Assembly (NCBI GenBank): GCA_964384825.1 | Contig: CAYLMM010000005.1 | Location: 1 to 64,000, forward strand | Direction: 5' to 3' | Length of the DNA stretch: 64,000 nucleotides | Source of the DNA: CAYLMM01 sp964384825 | Lineage (GTDB): Bacteria; Krumholzibacteriota; Krumholzibacteriia; LZORAL124-64-63 | Notes under the pieces: model-generated | What the model saw: the letters and a program-made list of their open reading frames with translations, nothing else | The model's database searches: none | What the model was told of the DNA's origin: nothing | Position numbers and translations under genes: made by a program | Part shown: positions 9,455 through 18,068 of the stretch, one piece after another | Layout of the letters: the number at the start of each line of letters is the position of its first letter | Numbering within the stretch: position 1 is the stretch's first letter

Positions 9455-10534
9455 ATGAGGATGCCGTTCCGTTCGAGAGCCGGCCTGGCCGTGTCCATGG
9501 CGGTCGTCGTTCTCGCCTTGCTGATCGTCGCGGCGGCCGGTTCGGCCGCGCCCAGGCTGCCCGAGATGAGGCAGGAGCATCTGCGCGCCCTGGCCGGGGT
9601 GGATTCGCTGATCGCCGCCGTGCGGTACGGGGCGGCCGAGCAGCAGGCCCGGCTGCTGCTCGGCAGGCCCCATCTCGACGATGATGTCCACTGGCAGGCC
9701 GAGCAGAGGCTGGGGCTGGCGCTGCATCGGCAGGGGCGGCTCGACGAGGCGCTCGACCACATGGAGAAGGCCGCCCTGTGGGCTCCGATGGTGTCGGTCA
9801 ACCATCAGAACCTGGCCGCTCTGCTGATCGATATGGGGCGGACCGGCCGCGCGCTCGGGGAGTGGCGCGAGGCCGTGGAGCTCGATCCGCAGAACTGGCG
9901 GCTCAACCTGGATTATGCGCAGGTGCTGGTCGATTTCGGCCAGTACGATCGCGCCGAACGGTATCTGGAGGCGGCGGAGATGATCGCCCCGGACCGGATC
10001 GAGGTCGTCCGCGGCTGGGCGCGGCTTCATCTCGAAAGAGGGGAACCGGCGGCGGCGCTGCCGTATCTTGAGACCCTTTACGCCGAGGAACCGGATATCG
10101 AGACACGCAGGTTGCTGGCCGAGGCGCGGCTGGCCGCGGGGCGTTCCGGGGATGTCCGGGATCTGCTGGCGCCCCATTGGGAATCCCTGGACGGGACCGA
10201 AATGGCTCTGGTCCTGCGCGCCGATCATCAGCAGGGCGATGCGACCCGCGCCGCCTCGCTGGTGATGGGATTGAAGGATGGGCGGCCCGCTCCGTTGCCG
10301 GCCGACATCTGGGCGCTGGCTTCGGCCCTCTGCGCGGACGCTGCGCACAAGGAGGACGGGCTGCTGCTGATCCGCCAGGCCGTGCTCCTGGATCCGGACA
10401 ACGCCCTCTATCGCAACAATATGGTTTCGTTGCTCTATGCCCTGGGCCGCGACGAGGAAGCCGAACGGGAGTGGCGGATCGTCATCCGGTTGGATCCTTC
10501 CCTCGCCGGGAACAGGACCGAAATTTCTGAATAA
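9455..10534 (+). CDS. Exported TPR-repeat protein
   Basis: The 359-residue protein has an N-terminal signal or anchor (about 9-30, AGLAVSMAVVVLALLIVAAA). Helix-turn-helix repeats of the TPR type follow: LGLALHRQGRLDEALDHMEK, NLAALLIDMGRTGRALGEW, LDYAQVLVDFGQYDRAERYL and a final MVSLLYALGRDEEAEREWR. It probably acts as a periplasmic or membrane-bound scaffold. The ATG at 9455 directly follows a strong GGAGGAGGAAGG site. It is transcribed divergently from the secreted-protein operon and stands alone. No enzymatic motif is visible. Confidence 0.75.
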   Translation: MRMPFRSRAGLAVSMAVVVLALLIVAAAGSAAPRLPEMRQEHLRALAGVDSLIAAVRYGAAEQQARLLLGRPHLDDDVHWQAEQRLGLALHRQGRLDEALDHMEKAALWAPMVSVNHQNLAALLIDMGRTGRALGEWREAVELDPQNWRLNLDYAQVLVDFGQYDRAERYLEAAEMIAPDRIEVVRGWARLHLERGEPAAALPYLETLYAEEPDIETRRLLAEARLAAGRSGDVRDLLAPHWESLDGTEMALVLRADHQQGDATRAASLVMGLKDGRPAPLPADIWALASALCADAAHKEDGLLLIRQAVLLDPDNALYRNNMVSLLYALGRDEEAEREWRIVIRLDPSLAGNRTEISE

Positions 10535-10579
10535 AGGACGGCCGGGCGTTGCCGAAAAATGTAATTATGGTCGGGATAA

Positions 10580-10608
10580 TTGATCTAAGGTTCTGATCGT
10601 GCTATAAT
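10580..10608 (+). promoter_or_regulatory. Sigma-70 promoter of the SWGxVKxLYR-tag protein gene
   Basis: TTGATC (10580-10585), a 17-bp spacer and a perfect TATAAT (10603-10608), about 80 bp before the ATG at 10691. Confidence 0.75.
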
Positions 10609-10690
10609 TGTTCGATCGGTGGAAAGAATCGCCCGCGAATTCCGCGTCCCCACGTGTGGACGGGCGACTTCACGAAAGGATTCGCACTCT

Positions 10691-11686
10691 ATGTTGAAGA
10701 ACCGGGAAAAGCCCGATGGCCGCTGCGCGGTCATGCTGGCGGTTCTCTCGCTGGTCGCGGTCTGGGCGGCGTCCGGGTTCGCCGGAGTCTGCACGGAAAT
10801 CTCGCCGACCAGTGAAAACGTCATCAACTACCATGTCGATTACCTGCCCAGGATCGATTTCCTGCCGCCCGACGGTGTCGACGGCGATTGTCCGCGGCCG
10901 CTGCCTGCGAATCTGCCGCAGACCGTATCGCTCGAAATCTACGCCTACAATCTGAACCGCGACCTGCTCGGGGCGGAGTTCAGGATCGTCGCCGACGCGC
11001 CGATCCAGGACTTCACGCCGGGCCCCGGACTGATGATGGTCGCCGGCGACATCCACAACCTTTCGGCGACCACCTGGGTGGACGACATCCGGTTGTCGAG
11101 CGCGGGAGAGCCCGGGCCGGTCATGCTCGGCACCGTCAGCGTGCTGGCCGAAGCCGGCGTCGAGGGTTTCTGCCTCGACCTGGTCGGATTCGGCGGCGGC
11201 GAAACCGCGGTGATGAGCGTCGAGCTTCTCGGCGACATCCCCGCCCTGTCGCCGCGGCACGGCGCCAGCGTCGGGGCCGGTGACTACTATCATTGCCAGC
11301 CGCCCCTGTGCGAGGAACCGCATCTGCCGATCCTGGACTTCGAGGCCCTGCAGAGCGGCGGACTGGTGATCGAGCTGGGCTGGATCGCCGGCGAAGGCAA
11401 CATGACGATGATCCGTTATCGCTACGACGGCTTCGCCCCCACGACGATCCATGACGGATTCCAACTGGTGCTGATGCCCACCGAGCCGGGCCAGAGCTAT
11501 TCCTTCGTCCATCCGTATCCCCGCCACCAGCACTACTGGTACACGATCTTCAACCTGACCAAGTTCGGTTGCGAGGTCGTCCGCGCGAGCCAGGTCGAAT
11601 CGGGATCCACCCTGACCGCCTCGGTCGACGAGAGCGTGCCGGCCGAGGATTCCAGCTGGGGCGCGGTCAAGAGCCTGTACCGCTGA
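10691..11686 (+). CDS. Secreted protein of unknown function with C-terminal SWGxVKxLYR tag
   Basis: The 331-residue protein has a signal peptide (about 1-33, ending ASGFAG). A beta-rich region follows with a cohesin- or Ig-like feel (QTVSLEIYAYNLNRDLLGAE and GLMMVAGDIHNLSATTWVDD), then a second beta domain from about residue 215. It ends EDSSWGAVKSLYR, matching the tail of the 8519-9229 gene. Such proteins are often annotated only as hypothetical. It has its own promoter and a strong terminator, so it is monocistronic. The start has AAAGGA 10 bases upstream. No function can be assigned. Confidence 0.6.
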   Translation: MLKNREKPDGRCAVMLAVLSLVAVWAASGFAGVCTEISPTSENVINYHVDYLPRIDFLPPDGVDGDCPRPLPANLPQTVSLEIYAYNLNRDLLGAEFRIVADAPIQDFTPGPGLMMVAGDIHNLSATTWVDDIRLSSAGEPGPVMLGTVSVLAEAGVEGFCLDLVGFGGGETAVMSVELLGDIPALSPRHGASVGAGDYYHCQPPLCEEPHLPILDFEALQSGGLVIELGWIAGEGNMTMIRYRYDGFAPTTIHDGFQLVLMPTEPGQSYSFVHPYPRHQHYWYTIFNLTKFGCEVVRASQVESGSTLTASVDESVPAEDSSWGAVKSLYR

Positions 11687-11710
11687 CAGCCCGGATGATC
11701 GGGACCCCCG

Positions 11711-11743
11711 CCGCCGCGGCCGACGCCGCGGCGGCTTCCGTTT
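11711..11743 (+). terminator. Terminator hairpin after the SWGxVKxLYR-tag gene
   Basis: A perfect 10-bp stem CCGCCGCGGC / GCCGCGGCGG with loop CGAC, followed by CTTCCGTTTCTG. The T-tract is interrupted but usable. Confidence 0.6.
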
Positions 11744-11752
11744 CTGCAGGGT

Positions 11753-11781
11753 TTGATCCCCGGCGGCCGAAGGTGTAGCTT
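11753..11781 (+). promoter_or_regulatory. Sigma-70 promoter of the TonB_C lipoprotein gene
   Basis: TTGATC (11753-11758), a 17-bp spacer and TAGCTT (11776-11781), about 65 bp before the start at 11848. Confidence 0.5.
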
Positions 11782-11847
11782 GAAAAGCCGTCGGACGTCG
11801 TCCGCTCCGATTCCTCGGAACCGCACTTCGAGCCAGGGAGATCGCTC

Positions 11848-12768
11848 ATGATGCCGCGCAGACATCGGGAACAGTCCTTCGCTCCGATCCTGCTGCTCGC
11901 ATTGCTTTCGCTGTGGGGATGCGCGCCCGCGCCGGCCGGAAAGGCGGTCGAGGCCGGGCCGTCCGCCGCGCGGTCGGGAAAGATGTTGGAGAGGCCGGTC
12001 GCCGACGGGCCGTGGCGTCTCCATCTGCTTTCGCGATGCGCCGGAACCGCCGGCCACCGGGTCGACGCCGCCGCGCGCGACGTGCTGATCCGTTGCGGCG
12101 AGCTCTTCCGCTACGGCGAGGGGGGGGACGGGATCGTGGCCCTGGAAATGTATCTGGCCGGGAATGCACGACCCGACCCGCTCGTCCTGCTGACCCTCGG
12201 GCAGCTCTACGTGATGGCCGGCCAGGGCGTGCCCGAACTCGTGCCGGGCGAGGGGCCCGCCGCCGATACCGGGGACTGGGAACGCAACCGGAAAAGGTTC
12301 CTGGCCCGGGCCCGGACCGTGCTGGAATCGGTCGGCGAACTGCGGCCGGACGATTCGGCGGTGGATTATCTGATCGCCGACGCCCTGCGGGCCGGCGGCG
12401 ACCTCGCCGGAGCGGAAACGCGGGTGGCCGGGGGAATGGAGAAATGCACCATCCCGGCGAGCATGGACATCCTCGCGCGCTACCAGGAACTGCTGCGCAC
12501 GCCGGCCGCCCAGATCGACGGACCGGCGCCGGATTACCCCGCCGAACTGGCCGATCGGGGGATCGCGGGCGATGTCGTCCAGGATCTCCTGGTGGCGCCG
12601 GACGGGACCGTGGCCCAGGTCGAAACGATCCGGCAGCCCGACCGGCGGCTGGCCCGCAGCGCCGCCAGGGCCCATTCCCAGGCCCGATTCTCGCCGGCCA
12701 GGGTGGGGAAATATCCCGTCTGGTCGTGGGCGCGCGTGACGACCCGGTTCGGAGCCGGGGAGGACTGA
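11848..12768 (+). CDS. Lipoprotein with TonB-like C-terminal domain
   Basis: The 306-residue protein has a lipoprotein signal peptide with lipobox LSLWGC (Cys at about residue 25). A helical middle part (about 60-220) resembles TPR scaffolds (LVLLTLGQLYVMAGQG, VDYLIADALRAGGDLAGAE). The C-terminal 85 residues match the TonB_C/energy-transducer fold: PDYPAELADRGIAGDVVQDL, then VAPDGTVAQVETI and ARFSPARVG. In true TonB proteins this domain contacts outer-membrane receptors, but those have an inner-membrane anchor and Pro-rich linker rather than a lipobox. It probably serves as a protein-interaction module here. GGGAG precedes the ATG. Confidence 0.72.
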   Translation: MMPRRHREQSFAPILLLALLSLWGCAPAPAGKAVEAGPSAARSGKMLERPVADGPWRLHLLSRCAGTAGHRVDAAARDVLIRCGELFRYGEGGDGIVALEMYLAGNARPDPLVLLTLGQLYVMAGQGVPELVPGEGPAADTGDWERNRKRFLARARTVLESVGELRPDDSAVDYLIADALRAGGDLAGAETRVAGGMEKCTIPASMDILARYQELLRTPAAQIDGPAPDYPAELADRGIAGDVVQDLLVAPDGTVAQVETIRQPDRRLARSAARAHSQARFSPARVGKYPVWSWARVTTRFGAGED

Positions 12769-12801
12769 GCGGGGAATCGGCGGGGCGAAATGAACTCCCG
12801 G

Positions 12802-12831
12802 TTGATTTACAAGGGGTTGGACCCTTATTTT
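12802..12831 (+). promoter_or_regulatory. Possible sigma-70 promoter of the WD40-like lipoprotein gene
   Basis: TTGATT (12802-12807), an 18-bp spacer and TATTTT (12826-12831), about 110 bp before the start at 12943. Confidence 0.45.
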
Positions 12832-12942
12832 ACGCAGTGGTCCCCGCCCTCACCGTGGTGACCGGTTCGCATACCAACGAGACAAGACGGCAAGGCCGGC
12901 TCGCGGCCCTGTGGCCTGTGAAACCGCCACGGAGGTTTGGTT

Positions 12943-14352
12943 TTGAAGAAGCTGTTTGACCTGCGGATCCTCTCGTTCGCGATCGTCGGCGCTCTGCTGG
13001 TCGTCGTCGCGGTAGGATGCTCCACACGTCCGGACGAGACCGAGGAACTGCCCATCTCGGGGAACCATTCCCCCGGCGAAATCTACATGGTCACTTCCGA
13101 CACCTCTTCCGCCGGCTACCATTATCTCGAGCCGGAAATCTCGCCGGATCTTTCGCGGGTCATCTTCACGGCCGACTGGGGCGCCATTCCCGATCCCGGC
13201 AACGACGATGACATCCCGCCGACCATCCGTCAGCTGGTCCTCTCGACCAATGAACCGCAGGAGCAGCCGCTGATTTCGCTGACCCAGGCGAACACGATGC
13301 TGCTGCTGGTGGCGGACTATACCGACACGATCGGTTCTTCGGTCGTGGTCCAGCGTCCGGCCAACACCCGGAACAAGGGCAACCCCAGCTGGATCGACGA
13401 CCAGCACATCCTCTACTGGATGGACACCAACCGCGGTTCGCGCCTGTTCCAGTCCGAGGTGTCCGCCGGGATCATCGCCGGCACCGAGATCGTTCCCAAC
13501 AAGATCTTCCGCGAGGAGGACGAGGACCGGTCGACCAATTTCCAGTACTGGATGCACCGCTCGCCCGCGCTTTCGCCCGACGGGCAGTGGCTCCTGTTCA
13601 GCCGCTTCGGCTACCGGGACATCGACGATCTGACCACCTACACGCGGCAGGCCCTGTGGGCCGTCCGCATGCCCCAGATCGGGGATTTCCAGGTGCGCGA
13701 CGCGATCCAGGTGACCGCCGAGGCCGCCGTTTGCGACGCTCCGGCCTGGTCGCCGGACGGCCGCACCATCGTGTTCCATGCCACGACCGACATCGCGGCG
13801 GGATCCGGGGTTATCTACGACGACGAGAACTGGAGCCAGGAGCTCTTCTCGGTCGATTTCGACACGACCGGATACGCCGCCGGCGAGATGCCTCTCAACC
13901 GCGGCCTGTCCCGCCTGACCTACTCGCCGCCCGCCTCCGGCAACCCGACGCTGGTGCGGAACGAGAAGCCCTGCTTCTCGCCCGACGGCGGCACGATCGC
14001 CTTCGTCTCCGATCGCCGCGCTCCGACGATCACGCTGTACGAGCGCAGCATCTGGTCGATCCCCTTCGACGGCAGCCTAGAACCGGAGATCCTGTTCTTC
14101 TCCCGCTTCGACGACGTCGATGTGAGCTATGTGCCCGGATTCAGCAATACCTTGGTGTTCTCGAGCGCGATGGGATTCCCCACCGAGATGCTCGACCGTC
14201 TCTACGAAGAGGCCCTGGTGCGGATCAAGACGGAGAATCCGACCTTCTCCGACGCCTGGATCATCGAGAGGGCCCAGGAAGAACGGACCGCCCTGGAGTT
14301 CTTCGAGCGGGTCATGAGCCACGTGTTCGTCTTCACGCCCGGCGTGGAATGA
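12943..14352 (+). CDS. Lipoprotein with TolB/WD40-like beta-propeller repeats
   Basis: The 469-residue protein has an export signal ending in lipobox VAVGC (Cys at about residue 26). Propeller repeats of the PD40 type follow: LEPEISPDLSRVIFTADWG, RSPALSPDGQWLLFSRFGY, DAPAWSPDGRTIVFHATTD and EKPCFSPDGGTIAFVSDRR. The last 70 residues are helical (IERAQEERTALEFFERVM). It is probably attached to a membrane and faces the periplasm, binding an unknown ligand or partner. TTG 12943 was chosen because GGAGG lies 7 bases upstream; TTG 12937 is too close. It overlaps the downstream aldolase gene by 4 bp (ATGA), so the two are translationally coupled. Confidence 0.75.
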   Translation: MKKLFDLRILSFAIVGALLVVVAVGCSTRPDETEELPISGNHSPGEIYMVTSDTSSAGYHYLEPEISPDLSRVIFTADWGAIPDPGNDDDIPPTIRQLVLSTNEPQEQPLISLTQANTMLLLVADYTDTIGSSVVVQRPANTRNKGNPSWIDDQHILYWMDTNRGSRLFQSEVSAGIIAGTEIVPNKIFREEDEDRSTNFQYWMHRSPALSPDGQWLLFSRFGYRDIDDLTTYTRQALWAVRMPQIGDFQVRDAIQVTAEAAVCDAPAWSPDGRTIVFHATTDIAAGSGVIYDDENWSQELFSVDFDTTGYAAGEMPLNRGLSRLTYSPPASGNPTLVRNEKPCFSPDGGTIAFVSDRRAPTITLYERSIWSIPFDGSLEPEILFFSRFDDVDVSYVPGFSNTLVFSSAMGFPTEMLDRLYEEALVRIKTENPTFSDAWIIERAQEERTALEFFERVMSHVFVFTPGVE

Positions 14353-14987
14353 TGGCGATGGGCGAATCCGATCTGCGGCGCGAGATCGTCCGGATCGGCA
14401 AGCTGCTCTACGACCGCCAACTGATCGTCGCCGCCGAAGGCAACCTCTCGGGTCGCCTCGGCGGCGATCTCTTTCTGACGACGCCCTCGGGCGTCTGCAA
14501 GGGCGACCTCACTCCCTACGGACTTGTCGTCGTGGACGGGCAGGGGAGGATCCATCGCGCCGGCGGCGCCAGCGCCAGCAGCGAATGGCCCCTGCACCGC
14601 GAGATCTACGCCCGCCGCCCCGACGTCGCGGCGATCTGCCACGCCCACGCTCCCTACGCCACAGCCTTCGCCTGCGCGGGCAGGACCCTGGACACCGCCC
14701 TGCTGCCCGAGGCCGTGCTGGTGCTCGGGAAGGTGCCCCTGGCGGTCTACGGCACGCCCTCGACCGAGGAGGTGCCGGCCTCGATCCGCGACCTGATCGT
14801 CGATCACGACGCCGTCCTGCTGGCCAACCACGGGATCGTGGCCTGCGGGCCGGACCTGGTGACCGCCTTCCACAGGCTCGAGACCGTCGAGAGGCTGGCC
14901 CAGATCACGTTCCTGGCCGAGGCCCTGGGCGGAGGCAAGCCGCTCGATCCCGCCCGCATCGCGGCGCTGCTGCGGACCCGCGGCTGA
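14349..14987 (+). CDS. Class II aldolase/adducin-family protein (fuculose-phosphate aldolase type)
   Basis: The 212-residue protein is a complete member of the zinc-dependent class II aldolase family. Visible are AAEGNLSGRLGGDLFLTTPSG, the zinc ligands in CHAHAPYATAFA and ANHGIVACG, and the C-terminal helix ETVERLAQITFLAEALG. Members cleave sugar phosphates such as L-fuculose-1-phosphate or ribulose derivatives, or act as epimerases or decarboxylases, so the substrate is not predictable. The catalytic Glu of the family would be in the SEWPLHREIY region. It starts within the stop of the propeller lipoprotein gene (ATG 14349, with further in-frame ATGs at 14352 and 14358). The link between the two genes is unexplained. 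Confidence 0.85.
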   Translation: MMAMGESDLRREIVRIGKLLYDRQLIVAAEGNLSGRLGGDLFLTTPSGVCKGDLTPYGLVVVDGQGRIHRAGGASASSEWPLHREIYARRPDVAAICHAHAPYATAFACAGRTLDTALLPEAVLVLGKVPLAVYGTPSTEEVPASIRDLIVDHDAVLLANHGIVACGPDLVTAFHRLETVERLAQITFLAEALGGGKPLDPARIAALLRTRG

Positions 14988-15018
14988 TCCACCCTCATCC
15001 ATTCCCTTCCATACGTTC

Positions 15019-15054
15019 CACCCGGTTCATCCGGTCCATCCGGTCCATCCGGTC
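15019..15054. repeat. 9-bp tandem repeat, unit CATCCGGTC
   Basis: Three exact copies at 15028-15054, with a degenerate copy just upstream, in the spacer after the aldolase gene. Confidence 0.7.
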
Positions 15055-15064
15055 GCCGGGCACG

Positions 15065-15092
15065 AAAAAAGGGGAGCGCCGAAGCGCTCCCC
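15065..15092 (-). terminator. Rho-independent terminator of the porin gene
   Basis: On the minus strand a perfect 9-bp stem GGGGAGCGC / GCGCTCCCC with tetraloop (CGAA on plus, TTCG on minus) is followed by TTTTTT. It lies about 30 bp after the porin stop codon. Confidence 0.9.
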
Positions 15093-15122
15093 CGTCAGGC
15101 GTACCGCCTAGGCGGCAGATCC

Positions 15123-16367
15123 CTAGAACAGGACCTTGGTGCCCATGAAGGCGAAGACGACGTTGTCGGAATCGTCATCGAACATGTCGCCGGGCATGAA
15201 GAAGCCCAGGCCGCCCTCGAAGTGGACGTCGTCGCTGTACATGTAGTTCAGCTTGATGTCCAGCTCGGAGCCGATGTCGTCCTCGTCGCCGTCGTCGACC
15301 TCGGCCTCGGTGAACATGAAGTAGTCCAGGCCGACGTCGAGATTCTCGACGGGCATGAAGCCGGCGGCGATCCGCAGGGCCTGGATGTCGGTCCAGGTGG
15401 TTTCGCCGTACTGCTCGGCGATGTCCATCATGCCCAGGAAGTCGTGACGCGAAGAGAAGGGCGCGTAGTACGCCGTCATGTCTTCGCTGTCGTCCTGGCC
15501 GCTGGCCATGTTGTACTCGAAGCCGATGTACGGGTTGTACTCGGAATCGAAGTCGTAGAACAGGCCGGCGTAGAAGGCGTTCGAGCTGATGTCGGTCTCG
15601 GAGATCTCGTCGGTGCCGCTGTTCAGGGTGCCTTCGCCGTAGAAGTGGAAGCTGTCCTTCTGGTAGTCGACCAGGACGCCCATGGTCCACATCTTGGTGT
15701 TGTCGACCTCGTCGGCTTCGTCCCAGTTCTCCATGGTGGTCAGCAGGATGTAGGGCTCGACGTAGAGCTCGGGCATGGCGTCGTAGTGGAAGTACACGCC
15801 GCGCATGTCGATGTCGCCCTCGCCCTCGGAATACTTGCCCCACTCGCCTTCGTACAGCTTCAGGCAGAGCAGGTCGAACCAGCCCTTCTCGAAGACGTAG
15901 TGGCCCTTGAAGCCGTCGAAGAAGATCTCGTGGTGGAAGTCCCAGTCATCGGTGCCGATGACCCGCTCGCGACCGTAGGCCAACTGCATGCGGCCGGCGC
16001 TGGCGTCGAAGCCGTCGAACAGGAAGTCGGTCAGGGTGAAGTTGGCCTCGTAGACATCGACGTCCTCGGGCTCGACGCCCTCGTGCCAATACTCGGCGTC
16101 GTCGTCCCAGGTGCCGAAGTCGAAGTAGTCCTGCAGGCCGATGGTGAAGTATCCACCATCGAATTCGCCGCTCAGGTTGATCCGGGCGCGCATCTCGGCG
16201 AAGCCGTAGGCGTCGTCGTTGTCGCCGTCGTTGTCCAGGTTGTTCCAACCCTGCCAACGCCACCACAGCTCACCGTCAACTCCGCCCGCCACCGCCGCAC
16301 TGGTGGCGACGCCCATGCCGACCAGCAGGGCCAGGGCGAAGATAAGCAGCATCAATCGCTTCATCAT
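15123..16367 (-). CDS. Outer-membrane porin-like beta-barrel protein (alginate-export type)
   Basis: The 414-residue protein has a signal peptide (MKRLMLLIFALALLVGMGVA..., cut near AVAGG). Alternating aromatic beta strands run to the C-terminus, which ends in Phe (AFMGTKVLF), as barrel proteins do. It is very acidic, rich in Asp/Glu/Tyr. The pattern ASAGRMQLAYGRERVIGTDD and the following HHEIFFDGFKGHY resemble the alginate-export/carbohydrate porin family. GGAG lies 8 bases before ATG 16367, and a strong terminator follows. The gene lies 106 bp after the glycosyltransferase gene and may be a separate unit. The transported solute is unknown. Confidence 0.75.
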   Translation of the reverse strand: MMKRLMLLIFALALLVGMGVATSAAVAGGVDGELWWRWQGWNNLDNDGDNDDAYGFAEMRARINLSGEFDGGYFTIGLQDYFDFGTWDDDAEYWHEGVEPEDVDVYEANFTLTDFLFDGFDASAGRMQLAYGRERVIGTDDWDFHHEIFFDGFKGHYVFEKGWFDLLCLKLYEGEWGKYSEGEGDIDMRGVYFHYDAMPELYVEPYILLTTMENWDEADEVDNTKMWTMGVLVDYQKDSFHFYGEGTLNSGTDEISETDISSNAFYAGLFYDFDSEYNPYIGFEYNMASGQDDSEDMTAYYAPFSSRHDFLGMMDIAEQYGETTWTDIQALRIAAGFMPVENLDVGLDYFMFTEAEVDDGDEDDIGSELDIKLNYMYSDDVHFEGGLGFFMPGDMFDDDSDNVVFAFMGTKVLF

Positions 16368-16473
16368 TTGAGTGTCTCCTCCATGAAAGGACAAGCCAGA
16401 ATGCTATCGATCTTTCTTCCAGGGGCAGAACCCGCGCGGGCACCACGGGGGTTCCTGAGAATTCGGATCGATA

Positions 16474-17727
16474 TCACCTCCTCTCGTACAATGAAGTCAG
16501 CCTCTCCGTTATGGCCGACCAACTAAACCGCTTTTCGATGATCTCGCGTGCGCGGCGCGCCCGCGTTATCGTCGCGGATCTATTTTCGATCGCTTCGATG
16601 ATCGCCCGGGCGAACGAATCGTCCGCCGCTGCGACCATCAGGGCGTCGTCCTTCCGCTCGACGATGCCCTCGGCGCCGATCGGCGTGGTCACCACCGGAA
16701 TGCCCCGGGCCATGGCTTCGAGGATCTTGATCTTGATCCCGCCGCCCTCCCGGAGCGGCGCCACGAACAGCCGGCAATCCCGGTAGAGTTCCTCGAGGTC
16801 GTCCACGTAGCCGACGCCCCGGACGCCCTCGTCCTCGCGGCCGAGCCCGGAAATGAAAGCGTCCGAACCGCGCCCGGCAAGAACGAGTTGCCGTAATTCC
16901 GTATATTGGGCAACCACCGGCCAAACCCTGTCAACCAAAAATTTAGCTGCGCTTCTGTTTGGGCGATGTTCGAAACTGCCGACGAAAAGCAGCTTCGCCG
17001 GACCGTCCCGTCGCCACACCGGCCGCACCCGGTCGACGTCGATTCCCAGCGGCACGGTCACGCAGTCGCGGCCGCCGGCGGATTCGAGCAGGATCCGGTC
17101 CTGGTCGGTGACGCAGAGCGTAGTGTCGGCCCATGTCGAGGCGTCTCTCTCCAGATGCCGCCAACGATGGGCGCTGAGTCGTAACTGAAATTTTTTCAGA
17201 ATGTTGCCGGTTTGGGCGGCTCTGCGTTCCCGGGGCAGGGAGCCGAGCTCATGCGTGTCGATCAGCAATCGCGGGAGCCGCGAGCCGGCGGTGTCGATGC
17301 GGTCGCGCCAGCGGCGGATGTCGTGCAGGATGCGACCCATCTGCAGATATTCCACCTGAACGACGTCGGGTTCGGCCGCGGCCACGGCCTCGACGACGCG
17401 CCGGGAGAGCCCGGGCGACCAGTATTTCTCGGCGTAGAAGGGATAGCCCGTTTTCAGGCTTCTCAGCCCTGCGCGAAAACGCCTTATCATCAAGCGCCCG
17501 CGGGATCCGCCTGAGGCGTGGCGGTCGAGGTAGGGGATCGCAACCAGTTCGACACCGAGGTCGGCGGCCGTCCGGGCGGTGAGGTCTTCCTCTCCGGGAC
17601 GGAGCAGCGAGACCAGCACTACGTCGTGGCGGCGGGCCAGATGACGGACCATGGCACGGACGGAAACGCCTCCGCCGTGGCCGACCCGGCGATGGGGCAG
17701 ATAGGGTGTCAGCACCAGCACGCGCAT
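16474..17727 (-). CDS. GT4-family glycosyltransferase
   Basis: The 417-residue protein is a GT-B fold retaining glycosyltransferase. The N-terminal half has a Gly-rich start (TPYLPHRRVGHGGGVSVRA). The C-terminal half has the typical GT4 string: VPLGIDVDRVRP, KLLFVGSFEHRPN, LRQLVLAGRG, LFVAPLREGGGIKIKILEAM and GIPVVTTPIGAEGIV. The E-x7-E motif that contacts the nucleotide sugar is degenerate (REGGGIKIKILE). It probably adds a sugar to a cell-surface glycan from the cytoplasmic side. It follows two DUF507 genes with 30 bp spacing on the same strand. Acceptor and donor cannot be told from sequence. Confidence 0.9.
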   Translation of the reverse strand: MRVLVLTPYLPHRRVGHGGGVSVRAMVRHLARRHDVVLVSLLRPGEEDLTARTAADLGVELVAIPYLDRHASGGSRGRLMIRRFRAGLRSLKTGYPFYAEKYWSPGLSRRVVEAVAAAEPDVVQVEYLQMGRILHDIRRWRDRIDTAGSRLPRLLIDTHELGSLPRERRAAQTGNILKKFQLRLSAHRWRHLERDASTWADTTLCVTDQDRILLESAGGRDCVTVPLGIDVDRVRPVWRRDGPAKLLFVGSFEHRPNRSAAKFLVDRVWPVVAQYTELRQLVLAGRGSDAFISGLGREDEGVRGVGYVDDLEELYRDCRLFVAPLREGGGIKIKILEAMARGIPVVTTPIGAEGIVERKDDALMVAAADDSFARAIIEAIENRSATITRARRAREIIEKRFSWSAITERLTSLYERR

Positions 17728-17757
17728 GGGGGACTTCCGTTTCCCGTTAGCCGCGGC

Positions 17758-18042
17758 TCAGAACGTGACGTAGCCGTGGCTGGCGGCCAGATCCTTCTTG
17801 ACCTTTTCCATCTCGACCTCGAATTCGGGGGACCCGTCCTCGAGGTAGGGCTTGTGCTGGTGAAGCCATGCGGCGGCTTCCTCGTCGATCTGATCCTCGA
17901 TCTGCAGATCCTTCAGGATCGTGCTCTCGATCAGATGGCGGAAACGGTCCTCGTCGATCTCGAGATCGATGTGCTCCTCGTCGAGCAGGGCATCGGTGAT
18001 CTTGCTGGCGAGGATGCCGATCCGTTCCTCGGATAATCTCAT
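17758..18042 (-). CDS. DUF507-family protein (second copy)
   Basis: The 94-residue acidic helical protein (MRLSEERIGILASKITDALL ... VKKDLAASHGYVTF) belongs to the DUF507 family, which has no established function. It pairs with the neighbouring 93-residue paralogue, from which it is separated by 26 bp. The ATG at 18042 has CGGAG 8 bases upstream. The family is found across many phyla, usually as two adjacent genes. No catalytic motif is visible, and a scaffold or regulator role is possible. Confidence 0.85.
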   Translation of the reverse strand: MRLSEERIGILASKITDALLDEEHIDLEIDEDRFRHLIESTILKDLQIEDQIDEEAAAWLHQHKPYLEDGSPEFEVEMEKVKKDLAASHGYVTF

Positions 18043-18068
18043 TGCATTCACTCCGCGGCGGCGGTCAC

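Noticed and set aside
15019..15054. Short tandem repeat as a CRISPR-like array
   Set aside because: The unit is 9 bp with no spacers; it is a simple microsatellite.
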